Shown here piece after piece: positions 56,221-64,000 of a stretch of 64,000 bases of DNA. Both the position numbers and the translations under genes were made by a program. The notes under the pieces were generated by a model, which saw only the letters and a list, made by a program, of their open reading frames with translations, was not told where the DNA came from and made no database searches. The DNA is from Bradyrhizobium sp. S69. GTDB lineage: Bacteria > Pseudomonadota > Alphaproteobacteria > Rhizobiales > Xanthobacteraceae. Positions within the stretch are counted from its first letter, which is position 1. The number at the start of each line of letters is the position of its first letter. The stretch covers positions 1 to 64,000 of the forward strand of contig NZ_LMUK01000037.1 of the NCBI RefSeq assembly GCF_009766005.1, in the 5' to 3' direction.

Positions 56221-58740
56221 ATGTCGGGCGTGATCGGTTCGATGCGTCGGACGCTGCTGTCGTGCACATCACTGGTGCGCCACGGTCTGATGGTGCTTGG
56301 CTCTACCTTGGTCTCGGCCACGCCGGGCCATGCCGACGAACTGGCCGTGCTGCGCAAGCTTTCCAACTTCGTCACGCTCAACCACCAGGAATTCGCCGCC
56401 CTGACCACCTCGCTGGCGCTGCTCGGCTTTACGGTGGTGGCGGCGATCCTGTTGATGCGGACGCGGGCACGCGCCGCCAAAAGCGAGACGCGGCTGCGTT
56501 CCGATATCCAGCGCCTGCAGATCGAGGCCGACCGTTACCGGGCGTTGCTGTTCGCCGAACCGCAAATCCTGATCTCGTGGGCGGCGGGCGACAATCGCCC
56601 GGAAATCAGCGGTGACATTTCGCTGCTGATGGCGCGGGATTCGCAACCCCAGCGTATCCTCGCGTTCGGAACCTGGCTGCCGCCGGAACCCGCGCTGCAG
56701 ATGGATCATGCGGTCGATGCGCTGCGCGAGGCCGGCGAGGGTTTCCTGCTCAATCTCACTACCTCGAACGGCCACGCCTTCGAGGCGATGGGCCGCGCGG
56801 TCGGCGGCCAGGCCATTGTCCGGATTCGCGAACTGGGTGGCTTGCGCCGGGAACTGGCTGAAACCCATCTGCGGCACAAGGCGCTGCTGGAAGAGACCGA
56901 AATGCTGCGCGGCTTCGCCGCCGCCGCGCCCTGGCCGATCTGGACCAAACGCGCCAAGGATGGGCTCAAGGGTGGGCTCGCTTACGCCAATGCGGCCTAT
57001 GCCCGCGCGACCGAGGCCGTCAGCGTCGCCGACGCGATCGCGCGCGACCTCGAGCTGCTCGACAGCGCCGGCCGCGCCGAGATGGACCGCGCGCTGAACG
57101 ACACCGCGGCTTTCACCGCGCGGCTGCCGATCGTGGTCGGCGGCGAGCGCCATTTGTATGACGTCCATGCGCTCAACGTCGAAGGCGGACGCGCCGGCAT
57201 CGCCATCGACGCCAGCGAAGCCACCGCCTTGCGCGAAGCGCTGGTGCGGATGGCGGAGGCGCACCGGCGCACCCTCGATCAATTGTCCTCCGGCGTCGCG
57301 GTGTTCGACGGCCGGCGGCGGCTGGCGTTCTACAACGATTCGTACCGCCGGCTGTGGGATCTGGATCGGACCTTCCTCGACAACAACCCCGACGATTCCA
57401 GCGTGCTCGACCGGCTGCGCGCGGCGCGCAAGCTGCCGGAGCAGCCGGACTTCCGGGTCTGGAAGACCAAGCTGCACGAGGCCTATCGCGCGGTCGAGCC
57501 CGCCAAGGATACCTGGTATCTGCCCGATGGCCGCACCGTCAGCGTCGTCACCACACCGAATCCGGAAGGCGGCGTCACTTATCTGTTCGACGACGTCACC
57601 GAAAGCTTCGATCTGGCGCGCCGGTTCGACGGCCTGATCCGGGTACAGCGCGAGACCCTCGACAATCTCGCCGAAGCGGTCGCGGTGTTCGGCAGCAACG
57701 GCCGCGCGCAACTTTTCAATCCGACCTTTGCGAAAATGTGGCGGCTGTCGCCCGAGGCGCTGCAGGAACAGCCGCATATCGAAACCGTGGAAGGCTGGTG
57801 CAAGCCGCTGTTCGACGATTCCAACATTTGGCGCGCGCTGCGCGAAGCCATCACCGGAATCGAGAACCGCGTCGAGGTGCGGCTGAAACTGGAGCGCAAG
57901 GACGGCAGCGTGCTCGACTGCATGACCATGCCGCTGCCCGACGGCGCCACCATGCTGACGTTCCAGGACATCACCGACACCGAAAACGTCGAGCGGGCGC
58001 TGCGCGAACGCAACGAGGCACTGGAAACCGCCGACCAGATGAAGGTCGATTTCGTCCACCACGTGTCCTATGAACTGCGTTCGCCGCTGACCACCATCAT
58101 CGGCTTCTCGCATTTCCTCAGCGACCCCGTGACCGGTCCGCTGATGCCGAAACAGGCCGAGTATCTCGGCTACATCACCGCATCGACCAACGCCCTGCTC
58201 GCGATCATCAACAACATCCTCGATCTCGCCACCATCGATGCCGGCGCGATGTCGCTCAATCTCGGCTCGGTCGATATCCGCAAGACCATCGAAGCCGCCG
58301 CCGAAGGCATCCAGGACCGGCTCGCCACCGACCGCATCGAACTCAAGGTCGACGTCGATCCCACCATCGGCAACTTCGTCGGCGACGAGCGCCGCGTGGT
58401 GCAGGTGCTGTATAATCTCCTGGCCAACGCCGTGGGATTCTCGCCGCACGATTCGGCCATCACCGTCAGCGCCAGGCGCACCGAGCATAGCGTCGTCTTC
58501 AGCGTGACCGATTCCGGGCCGGGCATTCCCCCCGACGTCAAGGACAAGGTGTTCGACTGGTTCGAGAGCCATTCCAACGGCTCGCGGCATCGCGGCGCCG
58601 GCCTCGGCCTGTCGCTGGTGAAGTCCTTTGTCGAGCTGCACGGCGGCAAAGTGGACGTGAGATCGATCGTCGGCAAGGGCACGACCGTCACATGCGACTT
58701 TCCGATCGACCAGACCGCGCATCGCAACGCCGCGGAATGA
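56221..58740 (+). CDS. divL: DivL-type sensor kinase with tyrosine at the phospho-site
   Basis: This 839-residue membrane-bound kinase-like protein has two N-terminal hydrophobic segments (about residues 15-35 and 60-80), then a coiled-coil-like stretch. At least three PAS-like regions follow (near 250-340, 345-460 and 465-590). The dimerisation box reads FVHHVSYELRSPL, with Tyr617 where sensor kinases have His; this is the DivL signature. The ATPase part has NLLANAV, DSGPGI and GAGLGLSLV. In Caulobacter DivL steers CckA-CtrA cell-cycle signalling. It overlaps tsaE-amgK by four bases. Confidence 0.9.
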   Translation: MSGVIGSMRRTLLSCTSLVRHGLMVLGSTLVSATPGHADELAVLRKLSNFVTLNHQEFAALTTSLALLGFTVVAAILLMRTRARAAKSETRLRSDIQRLQIEADRYRALLFAEPQILISWAAGDNRPEISGDISLLMARDSQPQRILAFGTWLPPEPALQMDHAVDALREAGEGFLLNLTTSNGHAFEAMGRAVGGQAIVRIRELGGLRRELAETHLRHKALLEETEMLRGFAAAAPWPIWTKRAKDGLKGGLAYANAAYARATEAVSVADAIARDLELLDSAGRAEMDRALNDTAAFTARLPIVVGGERHLYDVHALNVEGGRAGIAIDASEATALREALVRMAEAHRRTLDQLSSGVAVFDGRRRLAFYNDSYRRLWDLDRTFLDNNPDDSSVLDRLRAARKLPEQPDFRVWKTKLHEAYRAVEPAKDTWYLPDGRTVSVVTTPNPEGGVTYLFDDVTESFDLARRFDGLIRVQRETLDNLAEAVAVFGSNGRAQLFNPTFAKMWRLSPEALQEQPHIETVEGWCKPLFDDSNIWRALREAITGIENRVEVRLKLERKDGSVLDCMTMPLPDGATMLTFQDITDTENVERALRERNEALETADQMKVDFVHHVSYELRSPLTTIIGFSHFLSDPVTGPLMPKQAEYLGYITASTNALLAIINNILDLATIDAGAMSLNLGSVDIRKTIEAAAEGIQDRLATDRIELKVDVDPTIGNFVGDERRVVQVLYNLLANAVGFSPHDSAITVSARRTEHSVVFSVTDSGPGIPPDVKDKVFDWFESHSNGSRHRGAGLGLSLVKSFVELHGGKVDVRSIVGKGTTVTCDFPIDQTAHRNAAE

Positions 58741-60260
58741 GCGATCCCGTCACATTCTCGCTGGCGCTGCCGAACGAGACCGCGACCGCGCATCTGATGG
58801 CCGATCTCGCGCTTCTGATCGGCCCCGGCGACGTCATCACGCTGTCCGGCGACCTCGGCGCGGGAAAGACCGCGGCGGCACGCGCCATGATCCGCTATCT
58901 CGCCGGCGACGAGGCGGTTGAAGTTCCGAGCCCGACCTTCACCCTGGCGCAAACCTACGACCTGCCGTCGTTTCCGCTGATTCACGCCGATCTCTACCGC
59001 GTCAACGATCCGCTCGAGCTGGAGGAGATCGGCCTGTCGCCGCTGCCGGAAGGCACGGTGGCGTTGATCGAATGGCCGGAGCGCGCCCCCGACGCGCTTC
59101 CCGCCGACCGCATCGATATCGCGTTCAGCCATCGCCCGGCGCTGGGATCGGCCGCGCGCGCCGCCGAGATCACCGGCTACGGCAAAGCCGCAGTCCAAGT
59201 CGAACGGCTGCAGGCGCTGCGGCAATTCCTGACCGGCGCCGACTATCTCGACGCCAGGCGCCAGCGCATGGCCGGCGACGCCTCGACGCGTTCCTATGCG
59301 CGGCTGTTCCGCGGCGACAAGGCCGTCATCCTGATGAACTCGCCGCGACGGCCGGACGGCCCGGCGATCTATCATGGCAAACCATATAGCGCGGTCGCTC
59401 ATCTGGCCGAGGATGTCAGGCCGTTCGTTGCTATCGCCAACGGCCTGCGCGCGCGTGGCTTCTCCGCGCCCGCCATTCACCACGCCGATCTCGAGGCCGG
59501 ATTCCTGATCACCGAGGATTTCGGTAGTGCCGCCGTCGTCGAGGGCGATCCGCCTGCCCCGATCGCCGAGCGCTATCAGGCGGCAACCGACGTGCTGGCG
59601 GCGCTGCATGGTCAGGCCTTGCCCGAAGTTCTGCCGCTGACGCCGCAGACCAGCTACGCCATCCCGGCCTTCGACACCGATGCCCTGATGGTCGAAATCG
59701 GACTGATGCCGGAATGGTATCTGCCCGACCGCGGCGCCGCGCTGAGCGAGGATGCACGGGCGGAGTTCTCCGCGATGTGGCGCGATCTGCTCGACAAGGC
59801 CACCGCCGAGCCGACAACCTGGGCGCTGCGCGACTATCATTCGCCTAATCTGATCTGGCTCGACGACCGCGCCGACACCGCGAAAATCGGCATCATCGAC
59901 TTCCAGGATACCGTGCTGGCGCCGGCCGCCTACGATCTGGCGTCGCTGTTGCAGGATGCCCGGATCGATGTGCCCGAGCAGCTCGAACTGGTGCTGCTGA
60001 CCCGCTACATCAAGGCGCGGCTCGCCGCGGATGCGGCTTTCGATCCGGCGCATTTCGCCGAGCTCTATGCCATCATGTCCGCGCAGCGAAACACCAAGCT
60101 GCTCGGCATCTTTGCCCGCCTCAACCGGCGCGACGGCAAGCCGCAATATCTGCGCCACCAGCCGCGGATCTGGACCTATCTCAGCCGCTCGCTGGCGCAT
60201 CCGGCGCTGTCGGCGTTCCGCGACTGGTACGCGACGCACGTCCCGCCGCCGGTTCCATAA
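58737..60260 (+). CDS. TsaE-AmgK fusion (t6A ATPase plus amino-sugar anomeric kinase)
   Basis: This 507-residue protein joins two genes that are separate in Caulobacter. Residues 1-150 are TsaE, with Walker A GDLGAGKTAAARA at about 38-50 and the SPTFTLAQTY and HADLYRV motifs. It drives the t6A tRNA-modification cycle with TsaB and TsaD. Residues about 165-507 are an aminoglycoside-phosphotransferase-fold kinase of the AmgK type, with the Brenner-like WALRDYHSPNLIWL and the IIDFQDTVLAP loop; it phosphorylates MurNAc/GlcNAc in cell-wall recycling. It is coupled to divL (ATGA). Confidence 0.9.
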   Translation: MSDPVTFSLALPNETATAHLMADLALLIGPGDVITLSGDLGAGKTAAARAMIRYLAGDEAVEVPSPTFTLAQTYDLPSFPLIHADLYRVNDPLELEEIGLSPLPEGTVALIEWPERAPDALPADRIDIAFSHRPALGSAARAAEITGYGKAAVQVERLQALRQFLTGADYLDARRQRMAGDASTRSYARLFRGDKAVILMNSPRRPDGPAIYHGKPYSAVAHLAEDVRPFVAIANGLRARGFSAPAIHHADLEAGFLITEDFGSAAVVEGDPPAPIAERYQAATDVLAALHGQALPEVLPLTPQTSYAIPAFDTDALMVEIGLMPEWYLPDRGAALSEDARAEFSAMWRDLLDKATAEPTTWALRDYHSPNLIWLDDRADTAKIGIIDFQDTVLAPAAYDLASLLQDARIDVPEQLELVLLTRYIKARLAADAAFDPAHFAELYAIMSAQRNTKLLGIFARLNRRDGKPQYLRHQPRIWTYLSRSLAHPALSAFRDWYATHVPPPVP

Positions 60261-60347
60261 TTTACCGCTTGTTAGCCATCCTCCCGTTAATCTGGCGCCG
60301 AATCCGCGTGGCTGCGCGGCCGGCTTGCGTGGGGGCGGAGCGACATC

Positions 60348-60662
60348 ATGGGGACCGAGCGGCGCAAGGGCGAGCGCGTCACGTTTGAGCGCGGCTTCGC
60401 TGCGCACATGATGGGCATCGACGGTACCTGGCGGCGCGATTGCAAGATGGAAGACGTCTCGGAGACCGGTGCGAAACTCACCGTCGAGGGTTCCGTCGTA
60501 GGGCTGCATCTGAAGGAATTCTTCCTGCTGCTGTCGTCCACGGGCCTGGCCTATCGCCGCTGCGAGCTGTCCTGGGTCAATGGCGACCAGATCGGCGTCA
60601 CCTTTCTCAAGCAGGGCGAAAAGAAGAAGAAGGCCGGCAAGCGCCCCGCCGTGGAAGCCTGA
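60348..60662 (+). CDS. PilZ domain-containing protein
   Basis: This 104-residue c-di-GMP-binding domain protein has the N-terminal RRKGERV, which fits the RxxxR motif, and a second motif reading DVSETGAKL (D/N-x-S-x-x-G). A basic Lys-rich tail ends it. It may sense c-di-GMP and act on a partner protein. It lies 87 bp after tsaE-amgK and ahead of murU, so it belongs to the same run of genes. Confidence 0.85.
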   Translation: MGTERRKGERVTFERGFAAHMMGIDGTWRRDCKMEDVSETGAKLTVEGSVVGLHLKEFFLLLSSTGLAYRRCELSWVNGDQIGVTFLKQGEKKKKAGKRPAVEA

Positions 60663-60819
60663 TTTGCCCCTATCCGGTCGCACAACCGTCACGTCGGGCG
60701 GCTATGGCGTGACCATCGATGCGGCAGGCTATTCGCCGTGATATGATTTGCCGCGTGTTTGCAGAACGCTCGCTGGAACCATCATTCGAGAAGAGTCCGA
60801 AACGAGAAGATCCGGAAAG

Positions 60820-61542
60820 ATGTCCGTCACTCCCACCAAAGCCATGGTCCTCGCCGCCGGTCTTGGCGTGCGCATGCGGCCGTTGACCGATCATATGCCG
60901 AAGCCGCTGGTGCGCGTGGCGGGCCAGCCGCTGCTCGACCACGTGCTCGACAGGCTCGGCGCCGCCGGCGTCGTCGAGGCGGTGGTCAATGTGCATTATT
61001 TGCCCGACCAGATCATCGACCACGTCGCCGGACGCACGCGGCCACGGGTGATCATTTCGGATGAACGCGAGGTCGTGCTCGGCACCGGCGGCGGCATCGT
61101 CAAGGCTCTGCCGCTGCTCGGCGATGCGCCGTTCTTCCATGTCAACGCCGACACGCTGTGGATCGACGGCGTGCGGCCCAATCTGGCGCGGCTGGCGGAA
61201 GCCTTCGACCCCGCGCGCATGGATATCCTGCTGCTGATGGCGCCGACCACCAGCAGTATCGGCTATAGCGGGCGCGGCGACTACGCGATGCTGCCCGACG
61301 GCGCCTTGCGCAAGCGCAAGGAGCACCAGGTCGTCCCGTTCGTCTATGCGGGTGCGGCGATCATGTCGCCATCCCTGTTCGCGACCGCTCCCGCGGGTGA
61401 ATTCTCGCTGACGAAGATGTTCGACCAGGCCAATGAGCAGGAGCGGCTGTTCGGGCTGCGGCTCGACGGCGTCTGGATGCATGTCGGAACCCCCGATGCG
61501 GTCGAAGCCGCGGAAGAAGCGTTTCTGGAAAGCGTGGCCTGA
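60820..61542 (+). CDS. murU: N-acetylmuramate-1-phosphate uridylyltransferase
   Basis: This 240-residue nucleotidyltransferase makes UDP-MurNAc in peptidoglycan recycling, directly after AmgK in the pathway. The signature LAAGLGVRMRPLTDHMPKPL lies at residues 10-29 and GTGGGIVKALPLL near residue 89; an HVNADTLW motif follows. The ATG follows GGAAAG; a longer reading from 60748 has no such site. In other genomes addB-addA follow; here repeats follow. Confidence 0.9.
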   Translation: MSVTPTKAMVLAAGLGVRMRPLTDHMPKPLVRVAGQPLLDHVLDRLGAAGVVEAVVNVHYLPDQIIDHVAGRTRPRVIISDEREVVLGTGGGIVKALPLLGDAPFFHVNADTLWIDGVRPNLARLAEAFDPARMDILLLMAPTTSSIGYSGRGDYAMLPDGALRKRKEHQVVPFVYAGAAIMSPSLFATAPAGEFSLTKMFDQANEQERLFGLRLDGVWMHVGTPDAVEAAEEAFLESVA

Positions 61543-61569
61543 TTCGATTTTCAAATGCCGCTTCATCAT

Positions 61570-61798
61570 CGTCATGCGAGCGATAGCGAAGCAATCCAGG
61601 GCAGCAAGCGAGGAGCTGGATTGCTTCGTCGCAAGTGCTCCTCGCAATGACGGCGATGACGATACTCCATCCACCGCCGTCGTCCCGGCCTTGCGCCGGG
61701 ACCCACAACCCCTGGCGTGTGTTGCTAAGCAAGGTCTCGGCTACATCGTGCAACCGCGAATCCGCGCCGTATGGGTCCCCGCCTGCGCGGGGACGACA
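61570..61798. repeat. Two palindromic repeats after murU
   Basis: The first (61570-61652) runs CGTCATGCGAGCGATAGC to GCTCCTCGCAATGACG with inner GCAATCCAG / CTGGATTGC arms. The second (61679-61798) runs GTCGTCCCGGCC to GGGGACGAC with inner GGGACCCA / TGGGTCCCC arms. Both look like the genus-wide palindromic repeats. Confidence 0.8.
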
Positions 61799-61837
61799 AC
61801 TGAATATACCTCCGCGTTCTCGCGACGCACTGCGCCC

Positions 61838-62300
61838 GAGTTTTGCAAATTCGTTCACCCTCAAAAAGAAAGAGGGCGCAGGGAAGACCGGGTGCGCGCT
61901 GCACCCGCGGTCTCATGTGCCAAGATGCACATAGCAAAATGCACACGAGCATACAGGTTCAGCGGAAGCAGTCCGGCCTTCCCTGCGCGATGGCTTTACA
62001 GCTTATTTCGTGCTCTCCCCGGTGAGACCAGAGCTTGCTTGTCACCGTCATCGCGCGGATACCTCCGCGCAACTTGACACCTGCCATTGGGGCGTCAGGA
62101 CCACACGACTTTGCCGTACGCTTCACGCGCTCTTCGTCAAAAGCGCATCCGCGTCCACCGCATCCCACCGCGCGTTTCGTGACGTGCGCAACGCCCCTCT
62201 CGTCGGGTGGGATGGCTTGAGATGTGAAGGTGATTTGCCTTCGCGATCAAGCGCGACCGCTGCGACACATTGGCACGACGGGCAAATCACCAAAATGCTG
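61838..62300. ncRNA. Structured noncoding element, multi-copy type (candidate)
   Basis: GCGCAGGGAAG (61876-61886) is exactly complementary to CTTCCCTGCGC (61978-61988). Between them AGACCGGGTGC ... GCACCC-GC-GGTCT (61885-61913) makes a strong hairpin. Farther on GGTGATTTGCC (62230-62240) pairs with GGCAAATCACC (62282-62292). All frames here are short or lack signals. I recall very similar long intergenic sequences repeated in Bradyrhizobium genomes, but this was not checked. It forms most of the 950-bp gap from 61543 to 62492. Confidence 0.5.
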
Positions 62301-62492
62301 TCAAGCGTTTTTCTCGCGACAGGTTGCGTGCGGCGCGACTGCGAACAGCCGAATGAAACGCATCGAATCACAACACGCCTGACAGAGCCTCGTCACAACT
62401 CCGCTAGCAGGCGATCGGCAGTCTTGCGGCGTCGTGCGTCGATGCCTACAAATTCGCGATCGACCGTCGAGGCGCGGTCACGGAGGTTGTCA

Positions 62493-63518
62493 ATGGAATA
62501 TCGACGTTTGGGTCGTTCGGGACTGATGGTGCCGGCTTTGAGCCTCGGAACGGGCACCTTTGGCGGTGTTGGGCGTTTGGCTGCATGGGGCACCACCGAC
62601 GCGACCGAAGCGCGGCGCCTGTTAGACATCTGTCTCGATGCCGGCGTCTCGATGTTCGATAGCGCCGACGTCTATTCGAGTGGTGAATCGGAGCGCGTTC
62701 TGGGCCAGGCCATCAAGGGCCGCCGCGACAAGGTCTTGATCTCCACCAAAGCGACATTCCGTTTCGGCGATGGGCCGAACGACGTGGGCTCGTCCCGGCA
62801 ACATTTGCTCGCAGCCGTCGATGGCGCACTCGGTCGGCTTGGTACCGACTACATCGACTTGTTTCAGCTTCATGGCTTCGACGCCTTCACGCCGCCTGAA
62901 GAGGTGCTTGCGACCCTCGATACGCTGGTGCGCGCCGGCAAGATTCGCTACGTCGGCGTTTCCAACTTCTCGGGCTGGCACTTGATGAAGTCGCTTGCCG
63001 TTGCGGATCGACACGGCTTTCCGCGCTACGTCGCCAATCAGACCTATTATTCGTTGATCGGTCGCGATTACGAGTGGGAACTGATGCCGCTGGGTCTCGA
63101 TCAGGGCGTTGGCGCCGTGGTGTGGTCGCCGCTGGGCTGGGGACGCCTCACCGGAAAACTTCGCCGGGGTCAACCGAAGCCCGAAGTCAGCCGTCTGCCC
63201 CAGACCGCCGACTTTGGGCCGCCCGTTCCGGACGAGCACGTCTATCGCGTGGTCGACGCCATCGATGAAGTCGCCAAGGAAAACGGAAAAACCGTGTCGC
63301 AGATCGCGTTGAATTGGCTGTTGCAGCGGCCGACCGTTTCAACGCTGGTCATTGGCGCACGCAACGAAGCGCAGTTGCGCGAGAATCTCGGCGCGGTCGG
63401 CTGGTCATTGACCAAAGAGCAGATCGATCGACTGGACGCAGCCAGCAAGGTGACGTTGCCTTACCCCTACTGGCATCAACGCGGTACGTTCAGCGATCGA
63501 AATCCGCCGCCGGTTTAG
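62493..63518 (+). CDS. Aldo/keto reductase, potassium-channel beta-subunit-like
   Basis: This 341-residue NADPH reductase has Asp/Tyr in MFDSADVYSSGE, Lys in VLISTKATFRF and His in DLFQLHGFDAF, so the full AKR catalytic set is present. The C-terminal STLVIGARNEAQLRENL cofactor segment is also there. The start is the ATG behind GGAGG (spacing five); the much longer upstream reading runs through the structured noncoding element. Substrate unknown. Confidence 0.9.
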   Translation: MEYRRLGRSGLMVPALSLGTGTFGGVGRLAAWGTTDATEARRLLDICLDAGVSMFDSADVYSSGESERVLGQAIKGRRDKVLISTKATFRFGDGPNDVGSSRQHLLAAVDGALGRLGTDYIDLFQLHGFDAFTPPEEVLATLDTLVRAGKIRYVGVSNFSGWHLMKSLAVADRHGFPRYVANQTYYSLIGRDYEWELMPLGLDQGVGAVVWSPLGWGRLTGKLRRGQPKPEVSRLPQTADFGPPVPDEHVYRVVDAIDEVAKENGKTVSQIALNWLLQRPTVSTLVIGARNEAQLRENLGAVGWSLTKEQIDRLDAASKVTLPYPYWHQRGTFSDRNPPPV

Positions 63519-63537
63519 TCGCCCTCTCGAGACAAGC

Positions 63538-64000
63538 TCAAGGACAGGCTGATCCCAATATCTTCGACATCGGGTACGCGGAGCTGGTTCCGAAAATGCC
63601 TACCGGCGGTCCAGTCTCGACGTAGCCGCGGGCCAGATAGAAGCGCCGAGCCGTCTCGGTGCTTGTCAGGGTACATCGTGTGTTGCCCCGTTCGGCTGCC
63701 CGCGCTTCGAGAGCCCCGAGCAAGGCACGGCTGACACCGCGAAATCGCGCGTCCGGCGAAACGTAGTTGACGTTAATTTCGCCCGCATCAGTCACCGAGC
63801 CCACCGCTAGCATGCGATTGGCCTCGACGGCGACGAACAACGAATTGTCCGGCCGCCCGATCCAGGACGCGACAACCTCCGGGGTCTTATTATCAAGCCA
63901 TCGCATCAGGATCGCTTCGTCGTTGCGGTGATCGGCGACACACAGTTCGGTTATCGACCGCCTGATCACCTGACAGGCGGCCGCCGCATCTTCAGGGATG
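63538..64000 (-). CDS. GNAT-family N-acetyltransferase, 5' end beyond the window
   Basis: A partial GNAT enzyme. The frame stays open to the window edge; the codons before the first in-window GTG read IPEDAAAACQ, which continues naturally into VIRRSITELCV, so the true start lies beyond 64000. The acetyl-CoA loop reads ARFRGVSRALLGAL, and the ETARRFYLARGYVE motif near the C-terminus is typical. At least 153 residues are seen. Substrate unknown. It converges on the aldo/keto reductase with 19 bases between the stops. Confidence 0.85.
   Translation of the reverse strand, partial: IPEDAAAACQVIRRSITELCVADHRNDEAILMRWLDNKTPEVVASWIGRPDNSLFVAVEANRMLAVGSVTDAGEINVNYVSPDARFRGVSRALLGALEARAAERGNTRCTLTSTETARRFYLARGYVETGPPVGIFGTSSAYPMSKILGSACP

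Noticed and set aside
58170..60692. 840-aa minus-strand frame over divL and tsaE-amgK
   Set aside because: Both plus-strand genes have clear motifs; the antisense frame is Arg/Gly-rich with none.
61570..61798. Possible CRISPR-like repeat run
   Set aside because: The units are inverted, not direct, and are not evenly spaced.
62010..62492. Upstream extension of the second aldo/keto reductase (161 codons)
   Set aside because: It crosses the structured noncoding element; the ATG at 62493 has GGAGG at the right distance and starts exactly at the domain.

Overview
The window is a 64 kb piece of a GC-rich alphaproteobacterial chromosome, most likely Bradyrhizobium or a close relative in the Nitrobacteraceae (Bradyrhizobiaceae). 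Evidence: Rhizobiales-type gene order (rimP-nusA-ylxR-infB-rbfA-truB-rpsO-pnp; irr beside fabA-fabB; phoH-ybeY-corC-lnt), an Irr regulator with a GCPWHD heme motif, a DivL-type tyrosine 'histidine kinase', and several families of short palindromic intergenic repeats. I see no rRNA, tRNA, CRISPR array, prophage or transposase gene. Genus assignment is inference.

Layout. 0.2-5.1 kb: a small hypothetical protein, a serine hydrolase, an acyl-CoA synthetase and the murein endopeptidase MepA. 5.1-7.4 kb: a lower-GC accessory patch with five unrecognised small genes, three of them bracketed by 45-nt direct repeats. 7.9-18.7 kb: adenosine kinase, murJ, trpS, a universal stress protein, nfu, tsaB-rimI-fur-HAD, miaB, phoH. 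18.8-24.7 kb: ybeY-corC-lnt, an Xre regulator, an M20 peptidase and trmB. 24.9-26.0 kb: a DUF2336 protein on the minus strand. 26.2-36.8 kb: the transcription/translation/RNA-decay operon from rimP to pnp, with a promoter-plus-terminator leader before rimP and a long double-stranded leader before pnp. 37.1-45.3 kb: a GNAT enzyme, a glutathione transferase, fabA-fabB-fabV (fabV sits where fabI is usual), irr, an SH3 protein, a 2-hydroxyacid dehydrogenase and a LysR regulator. 45.4-51.7 kb: an aldo/keto reductase, moeB, a protease-like protein, gamma-glutamyltransferase and mutM. 51.8-56.0 kb: the overlapping ubiE-ubiB pair, then coaBC-dut. 56.2-61.5 kb: divL, a fused tsaE-amgK, a PilZ protein and murU (cell cycle and cell-wall recycling). 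61.5-64 kb: a 950-bp repeat-rich noncoding stretch, a second aldo/keto reductase and a GNAT gene that runs off the edge.

How the parts connect. Most genes are housekeeping: tRNA modification (tsaB, tsaE, miaB, trmB, truB), ribosome and RNA metabolism (ybeY, rimP, rbfA, rpsO, pnp), envelope building and recycling (murJ, lnt, mepA, amgK, murU), unsaturated fatty-acid synthesis (fabA, fabB, fabV), and ubiquinone/CoA/nucleotide metabolism (ubiE, ubiB, coaBC, dut). The most unusual item is CoaBC. It carries an N-terminal ribbon-helix-helix domain of the FitA antitoxin type, and a sequence like a FitA operator half-site lies just upstream. This suggests a CoA-biosynthesis enzyme that represses its own gene.
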